From NCBI RefSeq assembly GCF_046271865.1, contig NZ_CP176580.1, positions 3,038,001 through 3,102,000 on the forward strand: a stretch of DNA of 64,000 nucleotides. Direction: 5' to 3'. Shown here one piece after another: positions 42,200 to 53,000 of this stretch. The DNA is from Nitrincola salilacus. GTDB taxonomy: Bacteria > Pseudomonadota > Gammaproteobacteria > Pseudomonadales > Balneatricaceae. The position numbers and the translations under genes are program-made. The first letter of the stretch is position 1; every line of letters begins with the position of its first letter. Below the pieces are notes generated by a model that was given only the letters and a program-made list of their open reading frames with translations, was not told where the DNA came from and searched no databases.

Positions 42200-43501
42200 T
42201 CAACGTAACCTCTCCCGCAACTGGTAATACCACATTCCGGCGGCCAGCATCGGATTGCCGAGCAGGCCGCCCAGTGGCACACGGATCTGTTTGCAGGCTG
42301 CAAAGGTATCAAACTGTTCCAGATGCCCGCTGATCGCATCTGCCATGATCTCGCCCATGATATGACTGCTGGCGATACCATGCCCGGAATAGCCCTGGCA
42401 GAACCAGACATTGGGTGACAGGCGTCCCAGCTGAGGGATGCGGTTGATCACGATCCCCATCGCACAGCTCCACTCGAACTCGATCTCGACCCCTTTCAGG
42501 CGCGGAAAAGTGCGTTCGATCGCTGGCCGTAGTTCGGCTGCTATATCACGCGAGTCACGCCCCGAGTAGTTGCAGCCCCCACCGAAGAGCAAACGTTGAT
42601 CCGCCGTCATACGGTAATAATCCAGCACGAAGCGGCAATCATAAACCGCCAGATTGTGCGGATTGATCTGCTGTGCCAGTTCGCCCAGAGGCTCTGTCGT
42701 CACGATCCCGCCCATCGCCGGAAAGATCATTCCCTTGAGTTTTTTCTGCTCCAGACGGTGATACACATCCCCTGCCAGCAATACATGACGAGCATTAATA
42801 CGCCCCTGAGAGGTGATCACCGCTGGCTGCTCGCCATGCAGGATCTCCTCAACCCTTGTCTGCTCGAAGATCTGCACACCCAGACCGGCCGCCGCTTTCG
42901 CTTCGCCTACACAGAGATTCAGCGGGTGCAGATGCATATTACGGTTATTGCGGATCGCGCCGCAGTAGAAATCAGTGTCCAGCAGCTCACGCACGCCAGC
43001 CGCATCCAGTAGAGATACCTCCTCACCCATCCCGTGCTGCTGCGCTTCCTGATAGCTGGATTCCAACTCTTTCATATGTGCAGGTTTGCAAGCAGCATGC
43101 AGATGCCCATGACGCAGATCGCACTGGATACCGTATTTTTCAACACGGCTTTTGATGATCTCATGCCCACGCCAGCGCAGATGCCAGATGAAATCATCTA
43201 CTTCGCCGCCCAGAGTCTTTCGCATCTCCCGGCGCATCGCCTCATCGCCCGACAGGCTACCCGTCACCTGGCCGCCATTGCGCCCGGAAGCGCCCCAACC
43301 AATTCTGCTGGCTTCCACCAGCGCCACCCGAAAGCCCCGCTCGGCCAATTCGACCGCTGATGCCACACCGGTAAAACCTCCGCCGATAATCACGACATCG
43401 GTATCGATAGTATCTTGCAGCATCGGGTAATCGAGCGACTGATTCATCGTTGCGCTATAGTAGGAGGTCACACGCCCGGCAATCGTCTGCTGTTGTTTCA
43501 T
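42200..43501 (-). CDS. FAD-dependent amine oxidase, PuuB/OrdL-like
   Basis: A 433-residue flavoprotein of the DAO family. The dinucleotide motif DVVIIGGGFTGVASAVELAE (about 34-53), the GWGASGRNGGQVTGSLSGDE segment and the C-terminal FCQGYSGHGIASSHIMGEI match gamma-glutamylputrescine oxidase and its relatives. The substrate may be gamma-glutamylputrescine or another secondary amine. No other puu gene lies here. It is convergent with eamA once the inserted DNA at 39.2-42.2 kb is removed. A decayed copy of its 3' end lies at 40739. Confidence 0.9.
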   Translation of the reverse strand: MKQQQTIAGRVTSYYSATMNQSLDYPMLQDTIDTDVVIIGGGFTGVASAVELAERGFRVALVEASRIGWGASGRNGGQVTGSLSGDEAMRREMRKTLGGEVDDFIWHLRWRGHEIIKSRVEKYGIQCDLRHGHLHAACKPAHMKELESSYQEAQQHGMGEEVSLLDAAGVRELLDTDFYCGAIRNNRNMHLHPLNLCVGEAKAAAGLGVQIFEQTRVEEILHGEQPAVITSQGRINARHVLLAGDVYHRLEQKKLKGMIFPAMGGIVTTEPLGELAQQINPHNLAVYDCRFVLDYYRMTADQRLLFGGGCNYSGRDSRDIAAELRPAIERTFPRLKGVEIEFEWSCAMGIVINRIPQLGRLSPNVWFCQGYSGHGIASSHIMGEIMADAISGHLEQFDTFAACKQIRVPLGGLLGNPMLAAGMWYYQLRERLR

Positions 43502-43566
43502 GCTGTATTCCTTACTGACGTGGATATCAGGCCAGTATGGCAGCTGCCTCCAGATATTTACCAGTC

Positions 43567-45207
43567 TCAGGTAGATGGACTCACCTTCCCTGCCCCCAGA
43601 AACCCCTCAGCAAAGTGTGACAGACGATCAGTCCGCTTGCCCACTTCGTATTGCACCTCAATCAGCACCATCTTGTCCGGTGTGTTGCGAGCCATCGCGA
43701 AGGCATCTGCAAAAGCGTCGGCATCCCGCACCACGATGCCCTCGCCACCCATGGCTCGTGCCAGCTCGGCATACTGCCATTCGCCCATGCCACTGCACTG
43801 TAGACTGGGGGCAAAAGCACGGATCATCTCCCAGCAACCGTTATTGAACAGAATAACGATCGGGCTCAGGCCGTAACGTGAACAGTGCCCCAGCTCCAGA
43901 CCGGTCATCCTGAATGCACCATCCCCCACCAGCACTACCGGACGCAATCCTGTGGCCAGTTGCACACCCAGCGCAGCGGGCACGGCATACCCCATAGAGG
44001 CGTAGAACGCCGGTGCCAACAGCAGAGTCGGATCTGCTTCAAGTGATGCGAACAGGCAGTCGCCCACATCAGAGATAAAGGGTACCTTTTCATCCTGCTG
44101 CGACAGCAATTGATGGATATGCTTCACGACACCTGCTGGAGTCAGTTCATTGTCGCTGGCATCGACAGACTTATGCTCGGCATGGTGTCGATGTATCAGC
44201 GTCTGTTGTTCAAAAGGCTCCAGCCCTGAATCCTTTGACAGCGCCATGAAGATGGCTGAGAGCGGCAAACCGATAAACTGCTCGGTACCGACCTGGCACC
44301 TGCCCTGCTGCAGATCAATCACTCTATCTTCAGGGAATAGCGCCAGATTGGCCGCAAAATTACTGTCGGTCTGAATCACGCCCGCCAGAATGATCAGGTC
44401 CGATTCTGCCAGCAGTTCGGTCGCGCAACTGTCTGATTGATCCAGAAACAACCCAGCATACTGCGGATGCCCACTACTCAGCGTGCCACGACCTAGAAAC
44501 GTGCTGATCAGCGGAATGCGCAAAGCCTCCGACATCGCTTCCAGTGCAGTAACTGCATCAAAGCGCCGCACATCGACATCCACCAGCACCACAGGGCGCT
44601 TTGCCTGCTTCAACCGTTCAGTCATGGCGAGGGTGCAGTGGTTTAACAGATCGAGATCCAGCGAGGCTGGCTGGCTCGGCGGCAGGGGCTGCAGATCAAA
44701 TGAAACAGCATCTCTGGGCAGCTCGATCAGCACCGGGAGCGACTGCTCAACACAGCAGTCGAGGGCATCACGTAGCTGTTGGGCGGCAGTGCTCGGATCA
44801 TCCAGACGAACCTGACAGGCGGTGATCTCACGATAGATTGCCTGTTGTGAATCATAATGCCTGGCCTGATGGTGGATCATCAGGTTTCTGGCCTTCTCTG
44901 CTGCCGAAGGGTAACCCGCAATAATGATCAGCGGCACATGTTCAACATAGGCCTGCGCAACCGCATTGACGGCATTCAGCGCACCAGCGCCATAGGTCAA
45001 AATCACAGTGGCAGGTTTGTTAAGCACCCGTGCCGCGGCATCTGCCGCGAAGGCGGCCGAGGGTTCATGGCTGAGATAGGTGATCGGCATCTGCTGACGC
45101 TGCTCCAACTGCTCGAACAGGGGCAACACGAAATCACCGGGAATACCAAATAACTGGTTAACACCTACCGCTTCAAGCTCTTTCAGTAACAGGTCGACTA
45201 ATTGCAT
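43567..45207 (-). CDS. Thiamine-diphosphate 2-oxo acid decarboxylase (indolepyruvate/phenylpyruvate type)
   Basis: A 546-residue ThDP enzyme of the pyruvate decarboxylase family. Catalytic Glu is in LSHEPSAAFAADAAARV; the ThDP motif runs from VGDGAFRMTGLELG to FNNGCW. It should decarboxylate an aromatic or branched 2-oxo acid to an aldehyde. Start 45207 is fixed by a strong GGAGG site; 45225 is rejected. It lies 65 bp upstream of the amine oxidase gene and may be co-transcribed. Exact substrate unknown. Confidence 0.88.
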   Translation of the reverse strand: MQLVDLLLKELEAVGVNQLFGIPGDFVLPLFEQLEQRQQMPITYLSHEPSAAFAADAAARVLNKPATVILTYGAGALNAVNAVAQAYVEHVPLIIIAGYPSAAEKARNLMIHHQARHYDSQQAIYREITACQVRLDDPSTAAQQLRDALDCCVEQSLPVLIELPRDAVSFDLQPLPPSQPASLDLDLLNHCTLAMTERLKQAKRPVVLVDVDVRRFDAVTALEAMSEALRIPLISTFLGRGTLSSGHPQYAGLFLDQSDSCATELLAESDLIILAGVIQTDSNFAANLALFPEDRVIDLQQGRCQVGTEQFIGLPLSAIFMALSKDSGLEPFEQQTLIHRHHAEHKSVDASDNELTPAGVVKHIHQLLSQQDEKVPFISDVGDCLFASLEADPTLLLAPAFYASMGYAVPAALGVQLATGLRPVVLVGDGAFRMTGLELGHCSRYGLSPIVILFNNGCWEMIRAFAPSLQCSGMGEWQYAELARAMGGEGIVVRDADAFADAFAMARNTPDKMVLIEVQYEVGKRTDRLSHFAEGFLGAGKVSPST

Positions 45208-45352
45208 AACTACCTCCGTTTGCACCAGTATCCTGATAACGGCAGTCGACAGTATTGATACATATCAAATGCAACTTAATCAGACGGGATCAAAAGAGGT
45301 ATCTCTGGTATGATCGCGCGGTTTTTACGCAGCCTAATCCACTGGAGCCCCC

Positions 45353-46099
45353 ATGTCCCTGCAAGGCAAAGAGATCTATCGCTCATATGATGAGTTTGGT
45401 GCCGTCCGTGTACTGGACGACGGCAACAAGCGCTACCTGGCATTCGGGGACCATGATGAGCAGAGCTGCTGGTTCAAGCACGATCCTTTTCTGCCTCAGC
45501 ACGATTATGTGCGCACCATGTTGCTGGTGCTGCTGTTCTGCAACCCGAAGCAGAGCATCTGCCTGGGGTTGGGCGGTGGCAGTCTCAACTCCTGCCTGCA
45601 CTTTCATTTTCCTGAACTGAAGCAGCAGATCATTGAACTGCGCCCTGCCGTAATCGAGGTAGCCTACCGTTATTTTCAGTTACCGCGCAGTAAGCGTCTT
45701 GAGGTGCAGAATCTGAACGCAGTGGATTATCTGCAGGCACCAACAGGCAAGAAGGCGGACGTGCTGTTCAGTGATATCTATACGGTGGATGGTCTGGATG
45801 AGCAGCAGTTGCAACCTGAGTATCTGCGCCGCTGCCATGATTTGCTCAAGCCCGAGGGCTGGCTGGTGCTTAACTGCTGGCGTGAACATCGCGAGAGTGG
45901 CTCACTCAATACGCTGCGTCAGCTTTTTGCTGATATCCGTACCTGTACCACGCAGGATGGCAACTGGATCATCTTTGCCGGCAAAACACCCAGCCGTTTC
46001 AGCAACAAGCAACTCAAGGTCAACGCGCAACAACTGAGCCAGAAGTTCGGCTTTGCCATGACACCCTATCTGGCTCGGATGAAAACGGTTGAGATGTGA
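45353..46099 (+). CDS. Spermidine synthase-like protein
   Basis: A 248-residue protein with the aminopropyltransferase fold: SAM-type loop ICLGLGGGSLNSCLHFHFPE, acidic PAVIEVAYRYFQLP, and DVLFSDIYTVDGL. It lacks the N-terminal beta domain seen in true SpeE. Such short SpeE-like proteins are often of unproven activity. A single gene, divergent from the decarboxylase. Confidence 0.85.
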   Translation: MSLQGKEIYRSYDEFGAVRVLDDGNKRYLAFGDHDEQSCWFKHDPFLPQHDYVRTMLLVLLFCNPKQSICLGLGGGSLNSCLHFHFPELKQQIIELRPAVIEVAYRYFQLPRSKRLEVQNLNAVDYLQAPTGKKADVLFSDIYTVDGLDEQQLQPEYLRRCHDLLKPEGWLVLNCWREHRESGSLNTLRQLFADIRTCTTQDGNWIIFAGKTPSRFSNKQLKVNAQQLSQKFGFAMTPYLARMKTVEM

Positions 46100-46122
46100 T
46101 AGGCATCGGATATCAGTACGTA

Positions 46123-46150
46123 GTTGAATCACTTCTGTTGAATCACTTCT
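46123..46150 (+). repeat. Exact 14-bp tandem duplication
   Basis: GTTGAATCACTTCT at 46123-46136 and again at 46137-46150, in the gap before the SIMPL gene. A further partial GGTTGAT follows. Confidence 0.9.
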
Positions 46151-46236
46151 GGTTGATCAGCTTATATTAAGCTGAATTGAGCTAGAATTGATGAGTTCAT
46201 GGGCATATTGCCCACATCTGACAAAGGATTCGACCG

Positions 46237-46974
46237 ATGAAAGAGCGTCAACTGCTACTGGTTTCTCTGCTGGGTATACTCTTTATCTTCAGCGCCATTA
46301 TTCTTGGCCCCTCCCTACTGGGTACACATATTCGGGATGGCCTGACCGGTTCGGCGGGTGTGATCACCAGTGCAGATCGTAAAGTGACAGTGCGCGGACT
46401 GGCTGAGCGCGAAGTTGCCGCCAATCAAGTGCTCTGGCCTCTGGTGTTTCAAGTACAGGCGCAGGATCTGGGCAGCTTGCAGGAGCAGATAGATCAGCAG
46501 CGTGAACAGGTAAATGCCTTTTTGCTGCTGCAGGGTTTCACACCTGAGCAGATACAACCTGTCCCCACACAGATCAACGACCGCGAACAGCATGTCTATG
46601 GTGAACAGCGCCCTGCATTCCGCTACGGCGCCGATGTTGTCATGCTGGTGCGCAGCGATAATGCATCACAAGTCAAACTGGCCATGAACTCGACCGATGA
46701 ACTGGTGCGCGCAGGTATCAGCCTGGCTCAGAGCTACGAGCATATGCCACGCTTCCTGTTCACTGAGCTCGAATCGATCAAACCGGAGATGGTCGCCGAA
46801 GCTACACGCGACGCGCGCCGGGCTGCAGAGCAGTTTGCCGAGGATTCAGACAGCCAGGTCGGTGCCATCCTGCAAGCCACACAAGGGCTGTTCAGCATCG
46901 AAGATCTGGACAATTACACACCTGAGATTAAACGAGTCAGAGTGGTGACCAGTGTTGCGTTTCGGTTGGAGTAA
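46237..46974 (+). CDS. SIMPL domain (DUF541) protein
   Basis: A 245-residue protein with an N-terminal membrane anchor (LLVSLLGILFIFSAIILGPS) and a periplasmic SIMPL/DUF541 domain (about 40-245: KVTVRGLAEREVAANQVLWP, RAAEQFAEDSDSQVGAILQA). The family has a proposed role in stress or membrane processes, but function is not settled. It is a lone gene, convergent with the RTX gene. Confidence 0.88.
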   Translation: MKERQLLLVSLLGILFIFSAIILGPSLLGTHIRDGLTGSAGVITSADRKVTVRGLAEREVAANQVLWPLVFQVQAQDLGSLQEQIDQQREQVNAFLLLQGFTPEQIQPVPTQINDREQHVYGEQRPAFRYGADVVMLVRSDNASQVKLAMNSTDELVRAGISLAQSYEHMPRFLFTELESIKPEMVAEATRDARRAAEQFAEDSDSQVGAILQATQGLFSIEDLDNYTPEIKRVRVVTSVAFRLE

Positions 46975-46993
46975 GGGCTTGACTGGCATCCGC

Positions 46994-47032
46994 AAAAAGG
47001 ACAGCACACCCGGTATGACTGGGTGTGCTGTC
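46994..47032 (-). terminator. Strong terminator of the type I secretion/RTX operon
   Basis: GACAGCACACCC (47000-47011) and GGGTGTGCTGTC (47021-47032) form a perfect 12-bp stem with a 9-nt loop. On the minus strand a U run follows (A run 46994-46998). It lies 33 bp past the RTX stop at 47065. There is no T run on the plus strand. Confidence 0.85.
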
Positions 47033-47064
47033 GGAGGAGTTCCCGCTCCAATGTCCTCCAGCTA

Positions 47065-50000
47065 CTACTGCCAACTGGCCGTGATAACAGAGGAAAGTGA
47101 GTCCCGATAGCTATCGGGTATCGTCGCAGAGTGTTCAGATGGTGGTGAGAATTCAGCCATGGCCGACACCAACGCTTCTACCTGATTGTTCATAAGCACC
47201 TTACCATCAGCCGCTTTGAACTCTTCAATCTGATATTGCTCATCTTTATACCAGTTTTGAATAGTAATTCTGGTATCGGACGCCAACACATCCACCAGAA
47301 GATCCTCTCCCGAGCGGCTGAACCAGAGTCCATCACTGACAATATTGTCACTGAATTCGAGCGTATCCTCTCCTCCATGATCCTCAATTGAGAGATTGCC
47401 GGTATTCAATCCAGCGGCATAGGTATCGTCACCTGTGTTGATGCTGTCAGTGACAACTGCACTCTCAGGCTCCTCACTGCTAGACTCGGCACTTACATCA
47501 TCCGCAGCAGCCTCTGTCTCTGCCTCTGCTTCAACTACAGTTTCAGAAACACCATTTTCAGAGTCCTCATTGACTGGTGCTACAGGAGTCTTAATTTTTA
47601 CCAGCTCTTCCTTGATCTGCTCCAGCCCCCACTCGGTACCATCCGCAAAGCGGATCGCCTCGATGATCCGATCCGTATAGATCGCACCTGTCTGGTAATG
47701 GAACACATCCTTGATCAGCAGGCTCTCGCCCGTGTCCAGCGTCAGACGCAGATCGTCACGGAAGCCACTGTAATGACCCGAGCGATTACCCGTCACCCGA
47801 CGTAGGACCACCTGCTCTTCACCAATCCCCTCTCCCAGCTCAATACGGTCAGTACCGCCGTGGTCCCAGATCGTGTTACTGCCGTTACCCCGACCGAAGC
47901 GGTAGGTGTCATTCGAACTGGTGCCGGTTGAGTAGGCCAGGTCTGTGCCGCTGCCCAGAATAAAGGTGTTATGCCCCGTACCGCCGTGTAACTGGTTGTT
48001 GCCGCCTCCGGCAATCAGGGTATTACTGCCGTACTGACCATACAGTTTGTCATTCCCCTCACCACCGATCAGCGTGTCATTACCGGAGCCACCATACAGC
48101 ACGTTATTACCGCCGATCACCTCAATCACGTCACTGCTGTTACTGCCACTCAGGGTCACACCCTCTTCGGTAATCCGGACCAGTTCTTGCTGGATACGTG
48201 CAACATCCCACTCCGTACCATCCGCAAAGCGGATCGCCTCGATGATCCGATCCGTATAGATCGCACCTGTCTGGTAATGGAACACATCCTTGATCAGCAG
48301 GCTCTCGCCCGTGTCCAGCGTCAGACGCAGATCGTCACGGAAGCCACTGTAATGACCCGAGCGATTACCCGTCACCCGACGCAGTACCACCTGCTCTTCA
48401 CCAATCCCCTCTCCCAGCTCAATACGGTCAGTACCGCCGTGGTCCCAGATCGTGTTACTGCCGTTACCCCGACCGAAGCGGTAGGTGTCATTCGAACTGG
48501 TGCCGGTTGAGTAGGCCAGGTCTGTGCCGCTGCCCAGAATAAAGGTGTTATGCCCCGTACCGCCGTGTAACTGGTTGTTGCCGCCTCCGGCAATCAGGGT
48601 ATTACTGCCGTACTGACCATACAGTTTGTCATTCCCCTCACCACCGATCAGCGTGTCATTACCGGAGCCACCATACAGCACGTTATTACCGCCGATCACC
48701 TCAATCACGTCACTGCTGTTACTGCCACTCAGGGTCACACCCTCTTCGGTAATCCGGACCAGTTCTTGCTGGATACGTGCAACATCCCACTCCGTACCAT
48801 CCGCAAAGCGGATCGCCTCGATGATCCGATCCGTATAGATCGCACCTGTCTGGTAATGGAACACATCCTTGATCAGCAGGCTCTCGCCCGTGTCCAGCGT
48901 CAGACGCAGATCGTCACGGAAGCCACTGTAATGACCCGAGCGATTACCCGTCACCCGACGTAGGACCACCTGCTCTTCACCAATCCCCTCTCCCAGCTCA
49001 ATACGGTCACTACCGCCATGATCCCAGATCGTGTTACTGCCGTTACCCCGACCGAATCGGTAGGTGTCATTCGAACTGGTGCCGGTTGAGTAGGCCAGGT
49101 CTGTGCCGCTGCCCAGAATAAAGGTGTTATGCCCCGTACCGCCGTGTAACTGGTTGTTGCCGCCTCCGGCAATCAGGGTATTACTGCCGTACTGACCATA
49201 CAGTTTGTCATTCCCCTCACCACCGATCAGCGTGTCATTACCGGAGCCACCATACAGCACGTTATTACCGCCGATCACCTCAATCACGTCACTGCTGTTA
49301 CTGCCACTCAGGGTCACACCCTCTTCGGTAATCCGGACCAGTTCTTGCTGGATACGTGCAACATCCCACTCCGTACCATCCGCAAAGCGGATCGCCTCGA
49401 TGATCCGATCCGTATAGATCGCACCTGTCTGGTAATGGAACACATCCTTGATCAGCAGGCTCTCGCCCGTGTCCAGCGTCAGACGCAGATCGTCACGGAA
49501 GCCACTGTAATGACCCGAGCGATTACCCGTCACCCGACGTAGGACCACCTGCTCTTCACCAATCCCCTCTCCCAGCTCAATACGGTCAGTACCGCCATGA
49601 TCCCAGATCGTGTTACTGCCGTTACCCCGACCGAATCGGTAGGTGTCATTCGAACTGGTGCCGGTTGAGTAGGCCAGGTCTGTGCCGCTGCCCAGAATAA
49701 AGGTGTTATGCCCCGTACCGCCGTGTAACTGGTTGTTGCCGCCTCCGGCAATCAGGGTATTACTGCCGTACTGACCATACAGTTTGTCATTCCCCTCACC
49801 ACCGATCAGCGTGTCATTACCGGAGCCACCATACAGCACGTTATTACCGCCGATCACCTCAATCACGTCACTGCTGTTACTGCCACTCAGGGTCACACCC
49901 TCTTCGGTAATCCGGACCAGTTCTTGCTGGATACGTGCAACATCCCACTCCGTACCATCCGCAAAGCGGATCGCCTCGATGATCCGATCCGTATAGATCG

Positions 50001-53000
50001 CACCTGTCTGGTAATGGAACACATCCTTGATCAGCAGGCTCTCGCCCGTGTCCAGCGTCAGACGCAGATCGTCACGGAAGCCACTGTAATGACCCGAGCG
50101 ATTACCCGTCACCCGACGTAGGACCACCTGCTCTTCACCAATCCCCTCTCCCAGCTCAATACGGTCACTACCGCCATGATCCCAGATCGTGTTACTGCCG
50201 TTACCCCGACCGAATCGGTAGGTGTCATTCGAACTGGTGCCGGTTGAGTAGGCCAGGTCTGTGCCGCTGCCCAGAATAAAGGTGTTATGCCCCGTACCGC
50301 CGTGTAACTGGTTGTTGCCGCCTCCGGCAATCAGGGTATTACTGCCGTACTGACCATACAGTTTGTCATTCCCCTCACCACCGATCAGCGTGTCATTACC
50401 GGAGCCACCATACAGCACGTTATTACCGCCGATCACCTCAATCACGTCACTGCTGTTACTGCCACTCAGGGTCACACCCTCTTCGGTAATCCGGACCAGT
50501 TCTTGCTGGATACGTGCAACATCCCACTCCGTACCATCCGCAAAGCGGATCGCCTCGATGATCCGATCCGTATAGATCGCACCTGTCTGGTAATGGAACA
50601 CATCCTTGATCAGCAGGCTCTCGCCCGTGTCCAGCGTCAGACGCAGATCGTCACGGAAGCCACTGTAATGACCCGAGCGATTACCCGTCACCCGACGTAG
50701 GACCACCTGCTCTTCACCAATCCCCTCTCCCAGCTCAATACGGTCACTACCGCCATGATCCCAGATCGTGTTACTGCCGTTACCCCGACCGAATCGGTAG
50801 GTGTCATTCGAACTGGTGCCGGTTGAGTAGGCCAGGTCTGTGCCGCTGCCCAGAATAAAGGTGTTATGCCCCGTACCGCCGTGTAACTGGTTGTTGCCGC
50901 CTCCGGCAATCAGGGTATTACTGCCGTACTGACCATACAGTTTGTCATTCCCCTCACCACCGATCAGCGTGTCATTACCGGAGCCACCATACAGCACGTT
51001 ATTACCGCCGATCACCTCAATCACGTCACTGCTGTTACTGCCACTCAGGGTCACACCCTCTTCGGTAATCCGGACCAGTTCTTGCTGGATACGTGCAACA
51101 TCCCACTCCGTACCATCCGCAAAGCGGATCGCCTCGATGATCCGATCCGTATAGATCGCACCTGTCTGGTAATGGAACACATCCTTGATCAGCAGGCTCT
51201 CGCCCGTGTCCAGCGTCAGACGCAGATCGTCACGGAAGCCACTGTAATGACCCGAGCGATTACCCGTCACCCGACGCAGTACCACCTGCTCTTCACCAAT
51301 CCCCTCTCCCAGCTCAATACGGTCAGTACCGCCATGATCCCAGATCGTGTTACTGCCGTTACCCCGACCGAATCGGTAGGTGTCATTCGAACTGGTGCCG
51401 GTTGAGTAGGCCAGGTCTGTGCCGCTGCCCAGAATAAAGGTGTTATGCCCCGTACCGCCGTGTAACTGGTTGTTGCCGCCTCCGGCAATCAGGGTATTAC
51501 TGCCGTACTGACCATACAGTTTGTCATTCCCCTCACCACCGATCAGCGTGTCATTACCGGAGCCACCATACAGCACGTTATTACCGCCGATCACCTCAAT
51601 CACGTCACTGCTGTTACTGCCACTCAGGGTCACACCCTCTTCGGTAATCCGGACCAGTTCTTGCTGGATACGTGCAACATCCCACTCCGTACCATCCGCA
51701 AAGCGGATCGCCTCGATGATCCGATCCGTATAGATCGCACCTGTCTGGTAATGGAACACATCCTTGATCAGCAGGCTCTCGCCCGTGTCCAGCGTCAGAC
51801 GCAGATCGTCACGGAAGCCACTGTAATGACCCGAGCGATTACCCGTCACCCGACGCAGTACCACCTGCTCTTCACCAATCCCCTCTCCCAGCTCAATACG
51901 GTCAGTACCGCCGTGGTCCCAGATCGTGTTACTGCCGTTACCCCGACCGAAGCGGTAGGTGTCATTCGAACTGGTGCCGGTTGAGTAGGCCAGGTCTGTG
52001 CCGCTGCCCAGAATAAAGGTGTTATGCCCCGTACCGCCGTGTAACTGGTTGTTGCCGCCTCCGGCAATCAGGGTATTACTGCCGTACTGACCATACAGTT
52101 TGTCATTCCCCTCACCACCGATCAGCGTGTCATTACCGGAGCCACCATACAGCACGTTATTACCGCCGATCACCTCAATCACGTCACTGCTGTTACTGCC
52201 ACTCAGGGTCACACCCTCTTCGGTAATCCGGACCAGTTCTTGCTGGATACGTGCAACATCCCACTCCGTACCATCCGCAAAGCGGATCGCCTCGATGATC
52301 CGATCCGTATAGATCGCACCTGTCTGGTAATGGAACACATCCTTGATCAGCAGGCTCTCGCCCGTGTCCAGCGTCAGACGCAGATCGTCACGGAAGCCAC
52401 TGTAATGACCCGAGCGATTACCCGTCACCCGACGCAGTACCACCTGCTCTTCACCAATCCCCTCTCCCAGCTCAATACGGTCAGTACCGCCATGATCCCA
52501 GATCGTGTTACTGCCGTTACCCCGACCGAATCGGTAGGTGTCATTCGAACTGGTGCCGGTTGAGTAGGCCAGGTCTGTGCCGCTGCCCAGAATAAAGGTG
52601 TTATGCCCCGTACCGCCGTGTAACTGGTTGTTGCCGCCTCCGGCAATCAGGGTATTACTGCCGTACTGACCATACAGTTTGTCATTCCCCTCACCACCGA
52701 TCAGCGTGTCATTACCGGAGCCACCATACAGCACGTTATTACCGCCGATCACCTCAATCACGTCACTGCTGTTACTGCCACTCAGGGTCACACCCTCTTC
52801 GGTAATCCGGACCAGTTCTTGCTGGATACGTGCAACATCCCACTCCGTACCATCCGCAAAGCGGATCGCCTCGATGATCCGATCCGTATAGATCGCACCT
52901 GTCTGGTAATGGAACACATCCTTGATCAGCAGGCTCTCGCCCGTGTCCAGCGTCAGACGCAGATCGTCACGGAAGCCACTGTAATGACCCGAGCGATTAC

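Noticed and set aside
47000..47032. Hairpin taken as terminator of the SIMPL gene
   Set aside because: There is no T run on the plus strand; the T run lies on the minus-strand side, so it is assigned to the RTX operon.
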